A DNA stretch of 45,651 nucleotides. Source: Pelagophyceae sp. CCMP2097. Taxonomy: Eukaryota > Sar > Pelagophyceae. Below are positions 1 through 9,107 of the stretch, in pieces (the first letter of the stretch is position 1; each line of letters starts with the position of its first letter). Under the pieces are notes generated by a model. The model had not been told where the DNA came from. It searched no databases and was given only the letters and a program-made list of their open reading frames with translations. Both the position numbers and the translations under genes were made by a program. The stretch is from NCBI GenBank assembly GCA_026770575.1, contig MU657177.1, forward strand, positions 268,446 through 314,096. Reading direction: 5' to 3'.

Positions 1-347
1 CACGCCGCTCCTGGCCGTCGACGTACCCACGTACCCCCCTAAATAACGTACCCACAAAATACTGTGGTACATACCCTCGCGAAAAAACGGGGTCCTGTTG
101 GAACGTACAATTGTACAATAGTAAGGCGGCATGGCGGCTCGGCCATGCCTTGTCAAGGCTGGGACCCGATCTCGAACAGCGATACGTGCGCATCGACGCG
201 GCCGCGGCCGCGTGCATCTGCACGGTCAAGGCGCTTATAGCGGAGGCGCGGCCGCTGCATAGGTCGTCGGAATCAGCTGGTGCTGGGCGAGTTTGGTTGC
301 GACTTTGAAAGGTCGACGGCTCTACGACGGCCACTCACGTGGCATAC
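1..347. other. Intergenic stretch, no gene seen
   Basis: No convincing coding region. The first 60 bases hold several copies of a short ACGTACCC-like motif, and a small palindrome around GTACAATTGTAC lies near 103-117. No tRNA fold or conserved protein was recognised. Confidence 0.5.
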
Positions 348-1016
348 ATGAACGACGTCACGCAGCTAGAGCCGCCTCTGCCCATAGAATCAACAACGGA
401 GTACGGGCCGGTCGCTGCTTACGTCCCGACTGGCCGCGGGCGCGCGCGCGGACGGTCAGAACGTTACTCGGGCGCGGACGCGCGCGGCGACAACGCTGAG
501 GATACGCCCGCCCCGCTGCGCGTGCGCGCGCCGAAGGCGCTGATGAGGGTGTCGACGCCGGAGCCGGCTTCCAGGCTGATGCCTCCTTCGAGCGGCAACC
601 CGGCCCAAAAGCAGAAGCCGCGCCGCCACAACCCCGTCAGCGGCGCGGCCGGCCTATTTTCGGAGCCGATGTGCGAGTCCCTGCCACGCGCCGGGGCGCG
701 GGGCGAGCCCGCCGCCATGGCGCTGCGGATGTGGGACGCGCTCCGCAACGCAATGTCGGACGAAGAGCTGCGCGACGAAGGGTTGCTTCCCGAAGCGCAG
801 CAAAACGTGCTGCGCACGGCGGTCCTCCTTCGAACAGTGGGAGAGATCGAAGATGACTTAAAAGTGGCGCAACGCGACTGGGAGGCGAAGAAGACGGCGG
901 ATGAGGCGCAGATGAAGGCGGAGAACGCGGCGGACGAGGAGAAGGTGAAGTCGACCGTGGCCGCGGCGACGTGCGGCCGCGAGGTCGGCGCGGAGCTTGC
1001 TCGTCGCTGGACATAG
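348..1016 (+). CDS. Hypothetical protein with C-terminal charged helix
   Basis: An open frame of 222 codons from the first in-frame ATG at 348 to a TAG at 1016. I do not recognise a family. The first half is rich in Arg, Pro and Ser and looks disordered. The second half, after about residue 130, contains a Leu/Glu/Arg-rich helical stretch (MWDALRNAMSDEEL) followed by a Lys/Glu/Ala-rich segment of about 50 residues (KKTADEAQMKAENAADEEK) that should form a coiled coil or single helix. Opposite-strand frames are also open here because of high GC, so coding status rests mainly on the helix-like composition. A partial gene or an exon of a longer gene cannot be excluded. Confidence 0.4.
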   Translation: MNDVTQLEPPLPIESTTEYGPVAAYVPTGRGRARGRSERYSGADARGDNAEDTPAPLRVRAPKALMRVSTPEPASRLMPPSSGNPAQKQKPRRHNPVSGAAGLFSEPMCESLPRAGARGEPAAMALRMWDALRNAMSDEELRDEGLLPEAQQNVLRTAVLLRTVGEIEDDLKVAQRDWEAKKTADEAQMKAENAADEEKVKSTVAAATCGREVGAELARRWT

Positions 1017-1441
1017 GCACGAGCGGGCCATGGCGCAATCGACCGCCGACCACGCTCTGCTGCAGCTGCGTAGCGAACAAATTCGAATTCACTGTGCGGT
1101 GACATTCTCAGTGCGAGATCACCGAATGCATATGGCGGCCGCCCTATACGGATCCGTTTGGGGCATGCTTCCGTCCGTCTCCGTGCTTTGGGGCCGCCTC
1201 GAAGGGGCTTGATCTGAAAGCGAGGTCCCGGGATGCGATGAGATGAGCATTAGATTATTGTAGGATAAACTGTTGTCGTCCTTTTCCGCGGGCGTGGCGT
1301 CGATAAGGAGCCGGGCGGGCGCGTCTCTGGTTCGGCGGCCTCGTATACGAGAGGCTGCGCCGGGGGCGGTGCCGCGGCGTTCATCTGCGGGTGCGCGTGC
1401 GTTTCTCACGCACGGGCCTTACTTTGAAATTGCGCCTCCGC
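1017..1441. other. Intergenic stretch, no gene seen
   Basis: Lies between the orphan ORF and the 3' end of the symporter gene. Short frames exist on both strands but none resembles a protein. It presumably carries the 3' ends of both flanking transcripts. Confidence 0.4.
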
Positions 1442-3779
1442 TCACTCGAGGGGCGCGGACTCCTTGTTGCGCTGGCGCAATTCGCTGTTGTCTTCGATGG
1501 ACAAGGCGTCGATGGGCACGGCCTTGACGGCCTCGTCGATGACGGAATCGAGGCGCGGGATCTTCAAGAACGGCTGGCGCGCCGCCTCGCCTCCAATGTA
1601 CACATCAATAGTGGAGAAGACGAACGTGGCGAAGAAGGCCACTAGGGGCACGATGATGAACGTCGTCATGGTCTTGGCGCCGCAGAGAGCGCAGTCGTAT
1701 GACGAGCCGTCGGCCTTGGTGTTCTTCAGCCAAAAGTACGCGAAAGGGCCCCGTTGGTACACGTCGCCCGTCCGTGGGTTCGTCGCCGTCCGGACGCCGT
1801 TAATCTTGCCGTTGACGAGCACGGCGGCGATGCCCGAGCAGGCGCCGAGGAAGGCGCCGACCTCGGTGGGAGCCGCGATGTAAAACGGGCCCCACTTCAA
1901 GTCTTGCGTCATGAGGCCCGCGAACAGCGGCCCAACCACAGTGGAGCAGACGAGGTCGGCGACGAGGAAAAGCGGGACGACTTCGAAGCGGTCTGCCGCC
2001 TGGATGACCGCCGCGACGTTGAAACCGACGACGATGAGGCGCGACCAGTTAGGCGAGAGTTTGTGGTTCAGGAGGTCAGCAGAGAGCACGGAGCTGATGC
2101 CGTTCTGCACCGTGTCCAACGACGAGGCGGCGAGCATGGTCAGGAGTGCGAGCGTGATGTAGTGCCAGAACTGAGGCAAAGGCTGGAGCAGGTCGAAGAA
2201 CGAGAGGTAGGCGAGTTTGTCGTAAGATTCATACGCCTCGCGGTCGTTGGTAAAGGCGATCATGCCTACGTTGGTGGGAGATGAGCAGGGGAACGCAACG
2301 AGCAGGGGATGCGTTGATCAACGGGTCGTACAACAGTCTTAAAGGGCCGTTTCGAGGGTCCGCTCCCGCCCCTCGATCAGTCCATTCGCCCCCCCCGGGT
2401 CGTATACCCGGCCGTTTCGGCATTTCAGCAGGCCTTTCGAGAGATTGGATTCTCACGAAATCCGACGTACCCATGATCCCGAAGAACATCATCACGAAGA
2501 AGGTCATCAGCGCGCCCAACGAAAACCCAATCCGGATGTCGCGGTCCGACGCCGCCGCCCAGACGCGCTGCCAGTGGCCCTGGTTGAAGAGGCCCGCGCT
2601 CGCGATGGCGATCCACAAGCTCACCAAAGCCTCAAAGCCCTTGGAGAACCTAATCAATTGACGATGGAAGTCGATGCGTTCGCGAGAATGCCTTTTCCCC
2701 CTTTTCGAAAAGGATGCCGTCGACGCACCATCCCGTGGACTTGTCGAACTCCTTTTCCGAGACCTGGTTCGACTTGAGCGTGACGCAGGAGAAGAGGAGC
2801 ATGACGACGAGGACGGCGATGACGGCGCCTTGGACCTTGTCTGTCAGAATACTCGCCGGCAATCCCGCCACCGCGGTGTAAAACCAGGTAAACGCCGCCA
2901 CGGACACGGTCACCATCGTAGTGTAACCTGCGCTGTCATCTTCCTTAGTGCTCTTGCCCACGAGCAGGGCGTAGACCTATTTAAGCAATCTCGAGAAGAA
3001 GGTTTTGAAGGCATCCCCGTTGGCCTCCCACCCCGTGCCTCCCCCGCCACGCTCCGCAGACGCACGTTGCCAATCGTCGTGAGCTCGGCGACCATGTAGA
3101 TGTACATGAAGAAGCACGAGATACAGCAGACGTGGAGGTGCATGACGCGCCCGTAGCGCTTGAGCGCAAAGTCCGTCGCCGAGAAGCCGCCGAGCTGCAG
3201 CTTCTCGTCTGCATCCACGCGCCGCTTGACAAGCGGGCCCAGGAAGATGAGCAGCACGGCCGGAACCTGCACATTCGAAAAAGTGTACACTTCGGAAGTG
3301 CATACTTCCTCGCGGGGCGTCATGAGGCCGGGGGCTTCAACTCTCAAACGTCCCGGGATTGGCGACGAGGGGGGTTGTTGAACTTGGGGCCTTGCTTCCA
3401 GGCGTCAGGAATGCCTTCATTCGAAATTGGCTTTCGGAAAGTGACATACCGCGGAGCCGGACGAGTAGCCGATGACGCCCCACCAGGAGACTGCGCGCGT
3501 CGCGCCGAGCTCGGTGGTGCCGTAGACGATCCAGGCGCCCATGCCGGAGGCGAAGTAGGAGAGCGCGAGGGTGGGCCACTTGGACTGGCCTCGGTGCGAG
3601 AAGTAGCCGTCGTCGGGGCGAAGCAGGTATTTCACCGGCGCCTTCTTCCGGAAGAGCTCTACGAGCGTGACGACGCTGAACGCGATGAGCAGGCCGTAGA
3701 GCACGCCCGCGGCGCCTTCGACGGGGACGCTGAAGGCCTGCGCGGATTGGAGGGCGCGGCCGGCCATGGAAGGAGACAT
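1442..3779 (-). CDS. Sodium/solute symporter (SSS family), DUR3 urea transporter-like
   Basis: Multi-pass plasma-membrane symporter of the SSS (SLC5-like) superfamily, closest in style to DUR3 urea transporters. Five exons join in phase: 3779-3450, 3266-3066, 2976-2729, 2649-2471 and 2265-1442, giving 593 aa. Removing the introns restores hallmark segments at each junction: GYSSGSA+VPAVLLIFLGPL, ELTTIGN+VYALLVGK, STGW+FSKGFEALVSLW and FFGIMG+MIAFTND. Other family-like stretches are GLPASILTDKVQG and NQGHWQRVWAA. Donors are GTATGT, GTGCGT, GTGCGT and GTACGT. The ATG at 3779 (MSPSMAGR) is preferred. An in-frame ATG at 3854 would add a tail encoded by a 12-bp tandem repeat, which looks like 5' UTR. 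The gene is divergent from the alcohol dehydrogenase gene. Substrate (urea versus another small solute) is inference from family resemblance. Confidence 0.85.
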
Positions 3780-3782
3780 AGT

Positions 3783-3815
3783 GGGAACTTGGACGGGAAC
3801 TTGGACGGGAACTGG
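3783..3815. repeat. 12-bp tandem repeat in symporter 5' region
   Basis: Two full copies and one partial copy of GGGAACTTGGAC sit directly upstream of the symporter start codon on the minus strand. If translated from the upstream ATG at 3854 they would encode a VPVQ repeat. Confidence 0.8.
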
Positions 3816-4211
3816 GCTACGCTTCGACTCGACTGCTCCTGCTCCCCGCCGCAAGAATTACCTTGATCCGGGTGGTGACCGTGCTTCTCAGAAGTCTGGA
3901 AGGACTCCGCCGGTGCAGGACGAGGGTTCAAGTTAGTTGTCCTCTTGAAGGGGTAAAAAGACGTGGTCGAAGAAAGAGCATGTTCGTCGAAAAGGAGGAA
4001 TCGCAATTGGCTGAACCACTTCGCTTCAAGTGGAAGTGAACTCTTTTAATTTATTAAGAAACTGAAAGCGTCATGAGTTGACGGCAAATCTTTGGACCTT
4101 TAAATTGGACCGCAAGCTTAAGTGCTCTCGAGAGGTCCCTGCCACGCACAGCCGACCATCGCCTCCCCCGACAAGACCGGCCGTTGCTCTTTTTAGAAGG
4201 CCCCGTTGAGG
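3816..4211. promoter_or_regulatory. Shared divergent promoter region
   Basis: Non-coding gap between the start codons of the minus-strand symporter and the plus-strand alcohol dehydrogenase. An AT-richer tract (around 4046-4062) lies in the middle. No specific operator was recognised. The promoter role is inferred from the head-to-head arrangement only. Confidence 0.4.
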
Positions 4212-5439
4212 ATGATGCACGCTGTGCGGTACCATGGCGCCGGCAAGCTGTCCCTTGACCTGATCCCGATCCCGAAAGCGGCTGCCGGCGGCGTCGTCGT
4301 CGAGGTCAAGGCTGCGGCACTGTGCCACACGGACTTGCAAATTGTAGACGGGACTCTCGACCTCGGCGGCGTGAAGCCGATGACGCTCGGCCACGGAGCC
4401 GCGGGGGTCATCGTCGAAGTCGGTGAAGGAGTCGACCCGAAACGCATCGGCGAACGCGTAAATGCCACCGCGTCGAAGAGATGCTCTTTCGGAAAACCAG
4501 GACCGCCAAATGCGAGGACAGCAATGCCGAGAAAAAAAGGGAGCGGCGTCAAAGGCCTTGACCGGCGCAAAGGAGAGGCCTTTGAATCTTGAATAAGACG
4601 CTCTTCAGGTCTTCGTATACTACTACGTGGGCTGCGGCGCCTGTCGTTGGTGCGGCACGGGCGACCTGCAGCTCTGCGGGTCTAAGGTCGCTCAATTTGG
4701 ATTTATTTCCGACGGCGCGCTGGCCAAGTACCTCGCGGCGCCGGCGCGCAACGCGGTGCGGCTCCCGTCTGAGGCGCTGAGCTTCGAGGCTGCTGCTCCC
4801 ATGGGCTGCGGCGTCATGACGGCGGTGCACGCCGTCAAGCGCGCCGGCGGCTTGAAAAGCGGCGAGTCCGTCGTCGTCTACGGCTGCAACGGACTGGGCC
4901 AGGGCCTGGTTCAGCTCGCAAAGCATTACGGCTGCTTTGTCATCGCCGTGGCGAGGCAGCAAGGCCACCGAGACAAGGCCTTGGCCCTGGGCGCCGACGT
5001 CGCAATCGACGGCACGGACGCTTCGACCGTCGCCGCGGCGGTGCGCGCAAACACGGGCGGCGACGGCGCTGACGTGGTCTTCGAGTGCGTCGGCTCTCGA
5101 GAGACGCTCGACGCCTGCGTGGGCTGGGCGGGCGCCCTGGGCAAGCGCGGCCGCCTCGTGCTCCTGGGATACAGGGCGAGCGACGCACACGAGCTCCGGG
5201 CGCACCCCATACCAATCGTCGTCTACGAGCAGTGCGTCGTCGGCTCCGCGGGCGCCACGATGCAAGACCTCGAGGAGGCGCTTTCCCTCGTCGAGAACGG
5301 CTTCGTCTCGACGGTCGTCGATTCGACGATCCACCTCGCCGACTTCCAACGCCTCGGCCTCGACAAGCTCCGCAACTCCGAGTGCACGGGGAAAATCGTC
5401 GTCAACAACTTTGATGTCGTCCCTGTGGTGCCCATTTAG
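4212..5439 (+). CDS. Zinc-type medium-chain alcohol dehydrogenase
   Basis: Medium-chain dehydrogenase/reductase that oxidises an alcohol with NAD(P); substrate unknown. Two exons, 4212-4457 and 4609-5439, split by a GTAAAT...CAG intron, give 358 aa. The junction restores RIGER+VFVYYYVGCGACRWC. Visible motifs are the catalytic-zinc cysteine in LCHTD (Cys38, His39), a complete structural-zinc loop with four Cys (CGACRWCGTGDLQLC) and a Rossmann turn YGCNGLGQG near residue 170. One oddity is that the usual GHE motif reads GHG (His61-Gly62), so the conserved acidic residue is absent. The ATG at 4212 gives MMHAVRYHG, the normal start position for the family. An in-frame TTG six bases upstream is not needed. 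Confidence 0.88.
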
Positions 5440-5560
5440 TAATCAGAGATCCGGAGGCGATCATTCGAAGAAAAGAAGACCTGAGAAGAAGGAGACCCAA
5501 ACTCTCTTTGAATCGAATGGAAACAAGAACCGGCGAGATTCGACCGCCGCGTCCACGCCG

Positions 5561-6583
5561 TTAAGTTACAACATCCCAGACCCGCGCCGTCTTGTCGCTG
5601 CTCGCCGTCAAAACGCGCGTGCCATCGGGCGAGAACGCGCAGCTTGTGACGGGGCCGGTGTGCCCTTCGAGCGTTAGCAGCAGAGCGCCCGTCGCGGCGT
5701 CCCAGAGCCGCGCCGTCTTGTCGTGGCTCGCCGTCGCGATGCGAGTGCCGTCGGGCGAGAACGCGCAGCTCATGACTAAGCTGGTATGCCCCTCGAGCGT
5801 CACCAGCAGCGCGCCCGTCGCGGCGTCCCAGAGCTTCGCCGTCCTGTCGTTGCTCGCCGTCGCGACGCGCATGCCGTCGAGCGAGAACGCGCAGCTGATG
5901 ACGATGCTGGTATGCCCCTCGGGCGTCAGCAGCAGCGCGCCCGTCTCGGCGTCCCAGAGCCGCGCCGTCCCGTCTTCGCTCGCCGTGACGATGCGCGTGC
6001 CGTCGGGCGAGAACGCGCAGCTCGTGACGATGCTGGTGTGGCCCTCAAGCGTCGTCAGCAGCGCGCCCGTCTCGGCGTCCCAGAGCCGCGCCGTCTTGTC
6101 CCAGCTCCCCGTCACGATGCGCGTGCCGTCGGGCGAGAACGCGCAGCTCGTGACGATGCTGGTGTGGCCCTCAAGCATCGTCAGCAGCGCGCCCGTCTCG
6201 GCGTCCCAGAGCCGCGCCGTCTTGTCCCAGCTCCCCGTCACGATGTGCTTGCCGTCGGGCGAGAACGCGCAGCTCGTGACGATGCTGGTGTGGCCCTCAA
6301 GCGTCGTCAGCAGCGCGCCCGTCTCGGCGTCCCAGAGCCGCGCCGTTGTGTCGTCGCTCCCCGTCACGATGCACTTGCCGTCGGGCGAGAACGCGCAGCA
6401 CGTGACGTAGCCGGTGTGCCCCTCGAGCGTCAGCAGCAGCGCGCCCGTCTCGGCGTCCCAGAGCCGCGCCGTCTTGTCCCAGCTCGCCGTCACGATGCGC
6501 TTGCCGTCGGGCGAGAACGCGCAGCTCGTGACGCGGCCGACGTGCCCCTTGAGGATTGCGATGCCCTTCAAAATTTTGTCCTG
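5561..6583 (-). CDS. WD40 repeat beta-propeller region
   Basis: About eight WD40 repeats of some 42 residues, each close to the pattern LEGHTSIVTSCAFSPDG ... TASWDKTARLWDAETGALL. Together they should form one closed beta-propeller, a protein-interaction platform. The repeats are very alike at DNA level, so recent duplication or gene conversion is likely. No in-frame ATG precedes the first repeat; the first Met falls inside the fourth repeat (LLTMLEGH). The propeller therefore probably depends on upstream sequence. Directly upstream in the same frame is a TAG (6586-6584) and then an open frame from an ATG at 6829 (next entry). The end at 5561 is a normal stop. The specific partner is unknown. 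Confidence 0.85.
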   Translation of the reverse strand, partial: QDKILKGIAILKGHVGRVTSCAFSPDGKRIVTASWDKTARLWDAETGALLLTLEGHTGYVTCCAFSPDGKCIVTGSDDTTARLWDAETGALLTTLEGHTSIVTSCAFSPDGKHIVTGSWDKTARLWDAETGALLTMLEGHTSIVTSCAFSPDGTRIVTGSWDKTARLWDAETGALLTTLEGHTSIVTSCAFSPDGTRIVTASEDGTARLWDAETGALLLTPEGHTSIVISCAFSLDGMRVATASNDRTAKLWDAATGALLVTLEGHTSLVMSCAFSPDGTRIATASHDKTARLWDAATGALLLTLEGHTGPVTSCAFSPDGTRVLTASSDKTARVWDVVT

Positions 6584-6829
6584 CTAGATGAGCTTGCGCA
6601 GGGCCAGCACCACGGCGCGCGCGTCGCGGGCGACGTGTTTCGTGACGAGGAGGCCATACGGCGAGGCCGCCAGCCGGAGGATGGGCGTGAGCAGGTCGTG
6701 CTGTTCAAACACGCGCAGTGCGAGCGCGGCGGCGCCGGCGCGCGCTCGAGCGCGCCGCGCGGCCCGGGTGTCGGCCGGCATGCGCTCCGGGCGGGCGGCT
6801 CGCCGTCGAGTGTTTTCGAGCGAGCTCAT
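6584..6829 (-). CDS. N-terminal part of the WD40 gene, ending at an in-frame TAG
   Basis: An 81-codon frame from an ATG at 6829 (MSSLENTRRR) runs straight into the WD40 frame but is closed by TAG. After an Arg/Ala-rich lead it holds a helical segment (LALRVFEQHDLLTPILRLA, then VVLALRKLI) that resembles an F-box or similar helical domain; that reading is uncertain. Three explanations fit. The first is an intron ending at the TAG, for example a phase-0 intron of 63 nt starting at GTCACG; TAGCAG also offers a tandem acceptor. The second is readthrough. The third is a real nonsense mutation or a sequencing error. Confidence 0.5.
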   Translation of the reverse strand: MSSLENTRRRAARPERMPADTRAARRARARAGAAALALRVFEQHDLLTPILRLAASPYGLLVTKHVARDARAVVLALRKLI

Positions 6830-7631
6830 GATCAACAAGTTCTTGCAGTGCCAGTCAGTAGGCCAGTTTTGAAACGGACCGCAACGCAAAAATCGCCCGC
6901 CGCGCCGCCCGGTCCCGTTGAAGATGCCACAGGAACCCTACCAAGAATGGCCTCGTCGCAGGGATCTTCACCAGGCGTCTGCCATGGGCACCTTGCCAAA
7001 GGGACCGTGCGACGGGGAAGTAAGTCGCTGCCTCCGAGTCGGGCTCGGAAGATGGAACGAACAAAATGGAGAAACTCCGCACAAGCCGCTGTGACAAGCG
7101 AGGCTACAAGATGGTTCGCCCAAGAAGTTTCAGAATTTCTCGCGGAATTTTGAGAAGGTCTTTGGAGGTATAGATAGCGGCATCGTATGCGGGGCGCTGA
7201 GGCGCCTCCAGCGCCGGCGAATGACCTCTGGCACGTCTTATATGGGCCGAGAAAATCGATTTGGCGACTTTGGCGACGGCCGTTTCCACCCAAGGACACC
7301 TCCGATTTTTGGTCATTCGCCGCCGATGGGCGCGTACGGCTGTTGGTCAGGCGGCTACATCGAGCAACCTCTGGAATACCTAGCCTAAATTCCGCGGGAA
7401 GGTTTTTAAGGGGTCTCTCAACTTTCGAACCACTGGCACTATCCAACTGGTTTCCCGGAAACTGGCCAGAGGCTGGACCGTCACCCGAGACCACAGTGCG
7501 TCATCGACACCGGAGTCGGACGCGCTCGAGAGCCCCTGAGACCGCAGAGCACGCGCGCGGCGCGAGGCTCGATGTGGCACGTGCGTTTGGCGAGCGGAAA
7601 GAGTTGAAATATCTTTGGTGTTCCTCGCAAA
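6830..7631. other. Long intergenic stretch without a recognised gene
   Basis: A minus-strand open frame of 220 codons (7494-6832) exists but its product resembles no family I know and has low-complexity, Arg/Ser-rich composition. Base composition is less GC-biased than in neighbouring exons. It could be decayed repeat DNA or the upstream region of the WD40 gene together with the promoter of the YHS gene. Confidence 0.4.
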
Positions 7632-8557
7632 ATGTACGGCGCGGTGGCCCCGGCGCCAGGCGGCCCCGGCGCGGCCGTCGCGCGCGCCGCAAAGCGCGCG
7701 AAGTGGCGCCGCAACGTCTTTATCGGCGTTGTTTTGGGCACGTTGTTTGCGGCAGTGGCGCTGAAAAGCGCGGGCCTCGCGCGAGACCCGGCCGCGGCAC
7801 TGGAGCCCGAGCCGCAGTTGGCGGCGGCGGCGCCGCACTTGGTGCCGCCGAAGCCGCCGAAGCCGCCGCCGCTCCCGGCGGTGGCGAGCTGCGATTGCGG
7901 CGACGCGGATGGCCCCGCGTGCGTCGCCTGCTCGGTCGATGGAGACTGCTCTTCAAACGAACTCCCGGCGCTCATGGGCTACGACGTCGTCGCGTACTTT
8001 TCGCTTGTGCATGGAACCGACTGCGCCGTGCTCGGGTCGGCGGCGTTTGCGGCGGAGTACGACGGCCTGCAGTGGTGGTTTTCGACGGCGGAGAACCGCG
8101 ATTTGTTCGTTGCCGAACCGACCAAGTTCGCCCCGCAGTTTGGAGGCTTTTGCGCTTTGGGCATCGCGGCGGAGACGGCGTGGTCCGCGGAGCACCTCGG
8201 CCCGCCCGTCGCAGTCTGGTGAGCAAGTCGTGTTTCGCCAGTCGTGTTTCCACGCGGCGCGACGAGACTCCTAGGGACGACTCGGGGTTGTACTGCCGCG
8301 ACTCGTACGTCGTTGCGGATGGCAAGCTGTACTTGTTCAACGTAAATGCGTACACCAAGTGGAGTTCGGACCAAGCCGGCTACATCGCCGCCGCCAACGC
8401 GCGCTGGCTCGACTGGTTCCCGACGACCGCGACGGCCGGCAAGTGGAACACGGATGCCTACGGCATCAAGGCCGGGGTTTGCATTGGGAGCAGTTTGGTC
8501 GACTCTTGCTGCTCCTGCGACGCCGCGCTCGGCTACGGCTGCCCGCTCGATGTTTGA
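7632..8557 (+). CDS. Membrane-anchored YHS-domain protein
   Basis: Two exons, 7632-8218 and 8275-8557 (intron GTGAGC...TAG), give 289 aa. The junction restores PPVAVW+DDSGLYCRDSYVVADGKLY, the second half of the YHS fold. The domain starts at LMGYDVVAYFSLVHGTDC and continues with FAAEYDGLQWWFSTAENRDLF and KFAPQFGGFCALGI, matching the conserved GYDxVAYF and APQxGGxCA signatures. An N-terminal hydrophobic segment (NVFIGVVLGTLFAAVAL, residues about 28-45) predicts a single-pass anchor. A Pro-rich linker and a Cys-rich strip (SCDCGDADGPACVACS) follow. The C-terminus also ends Cys-rich (SLVDSCCSCDAALGYGC). YHS domains are small folds often linked to metal sites; the role here is unknown. Confidence 0.75.
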
Positions 8558-9107
8558 TCTAAGAAAATGCGACCTTTGCTGCAGGTGCCCCGGCGAGCCG
8601 CAGAGGATCCCAAGCAACCTCGGCAAGTATGCGGCTGGGTGTCGTACAAGTCGGTGCGCGGCTCTTTGAGGCCATCGCGGCGGTGCTCTGCGGCGCGCCG
8701 GCAGCCACTTGGCGTAGTGCGCCTTGGTCGCTCTACCGCGGTGGCGGCGCCGAGCTCGGCCGACGCGGTGGCGTCCTGGGCTCACTGGGCCGCTGCCGTC
8801 GATGAAGAGACACACAAATTCAGGAATGCATGAATTCGCCGTGACGGGTGGCAGGATGCCTCACGCCGAGGCCAGAGGGCCACTATGCTTTGAACGGAGA
8901 ACCGGAGGTCGGCGCGGGCCAACTTGAAGAGAGCTCTCGAGCGTCGATCGCTGAACCACATTTTCGGCGATGAGTTATATCCTGACGTAGGCGACGGTGC
9001 GCCCGGCGCCCTCGGCCGGCCGGCGCGGTTCGCCGGACCACTCCGACGCCCGCCGCCGCCGCGCCGGTCGATCGAGGGCGGTCGCGGTGGCCTTCAAAGG
9101 CACCGTC
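8558..9107. other. Intergenic stretch, no gene seen
   Basis: Separates the YHS gene from the signal-peptidase gene. The frame that is open from 8924 joins the downstream exon only through GC-rich, low-complexity sequence, so I treat it as upstream non-coding DNA. Confidence 0.4.

Noticed and set aside
5592..7153. Long plus-strand frames opposite the WD40 repeats
   Set aside because: They are the reverse complement of the highly repetitive WD40 units; the products are periodic with no fold-like pattern.
6832..7494. A 220-codon minus-strand frame as a gene
   Set aside because: No domain or plausible composition, and no splice-consistent link to the WD40 gene; left as unexplained intergenic DNA.
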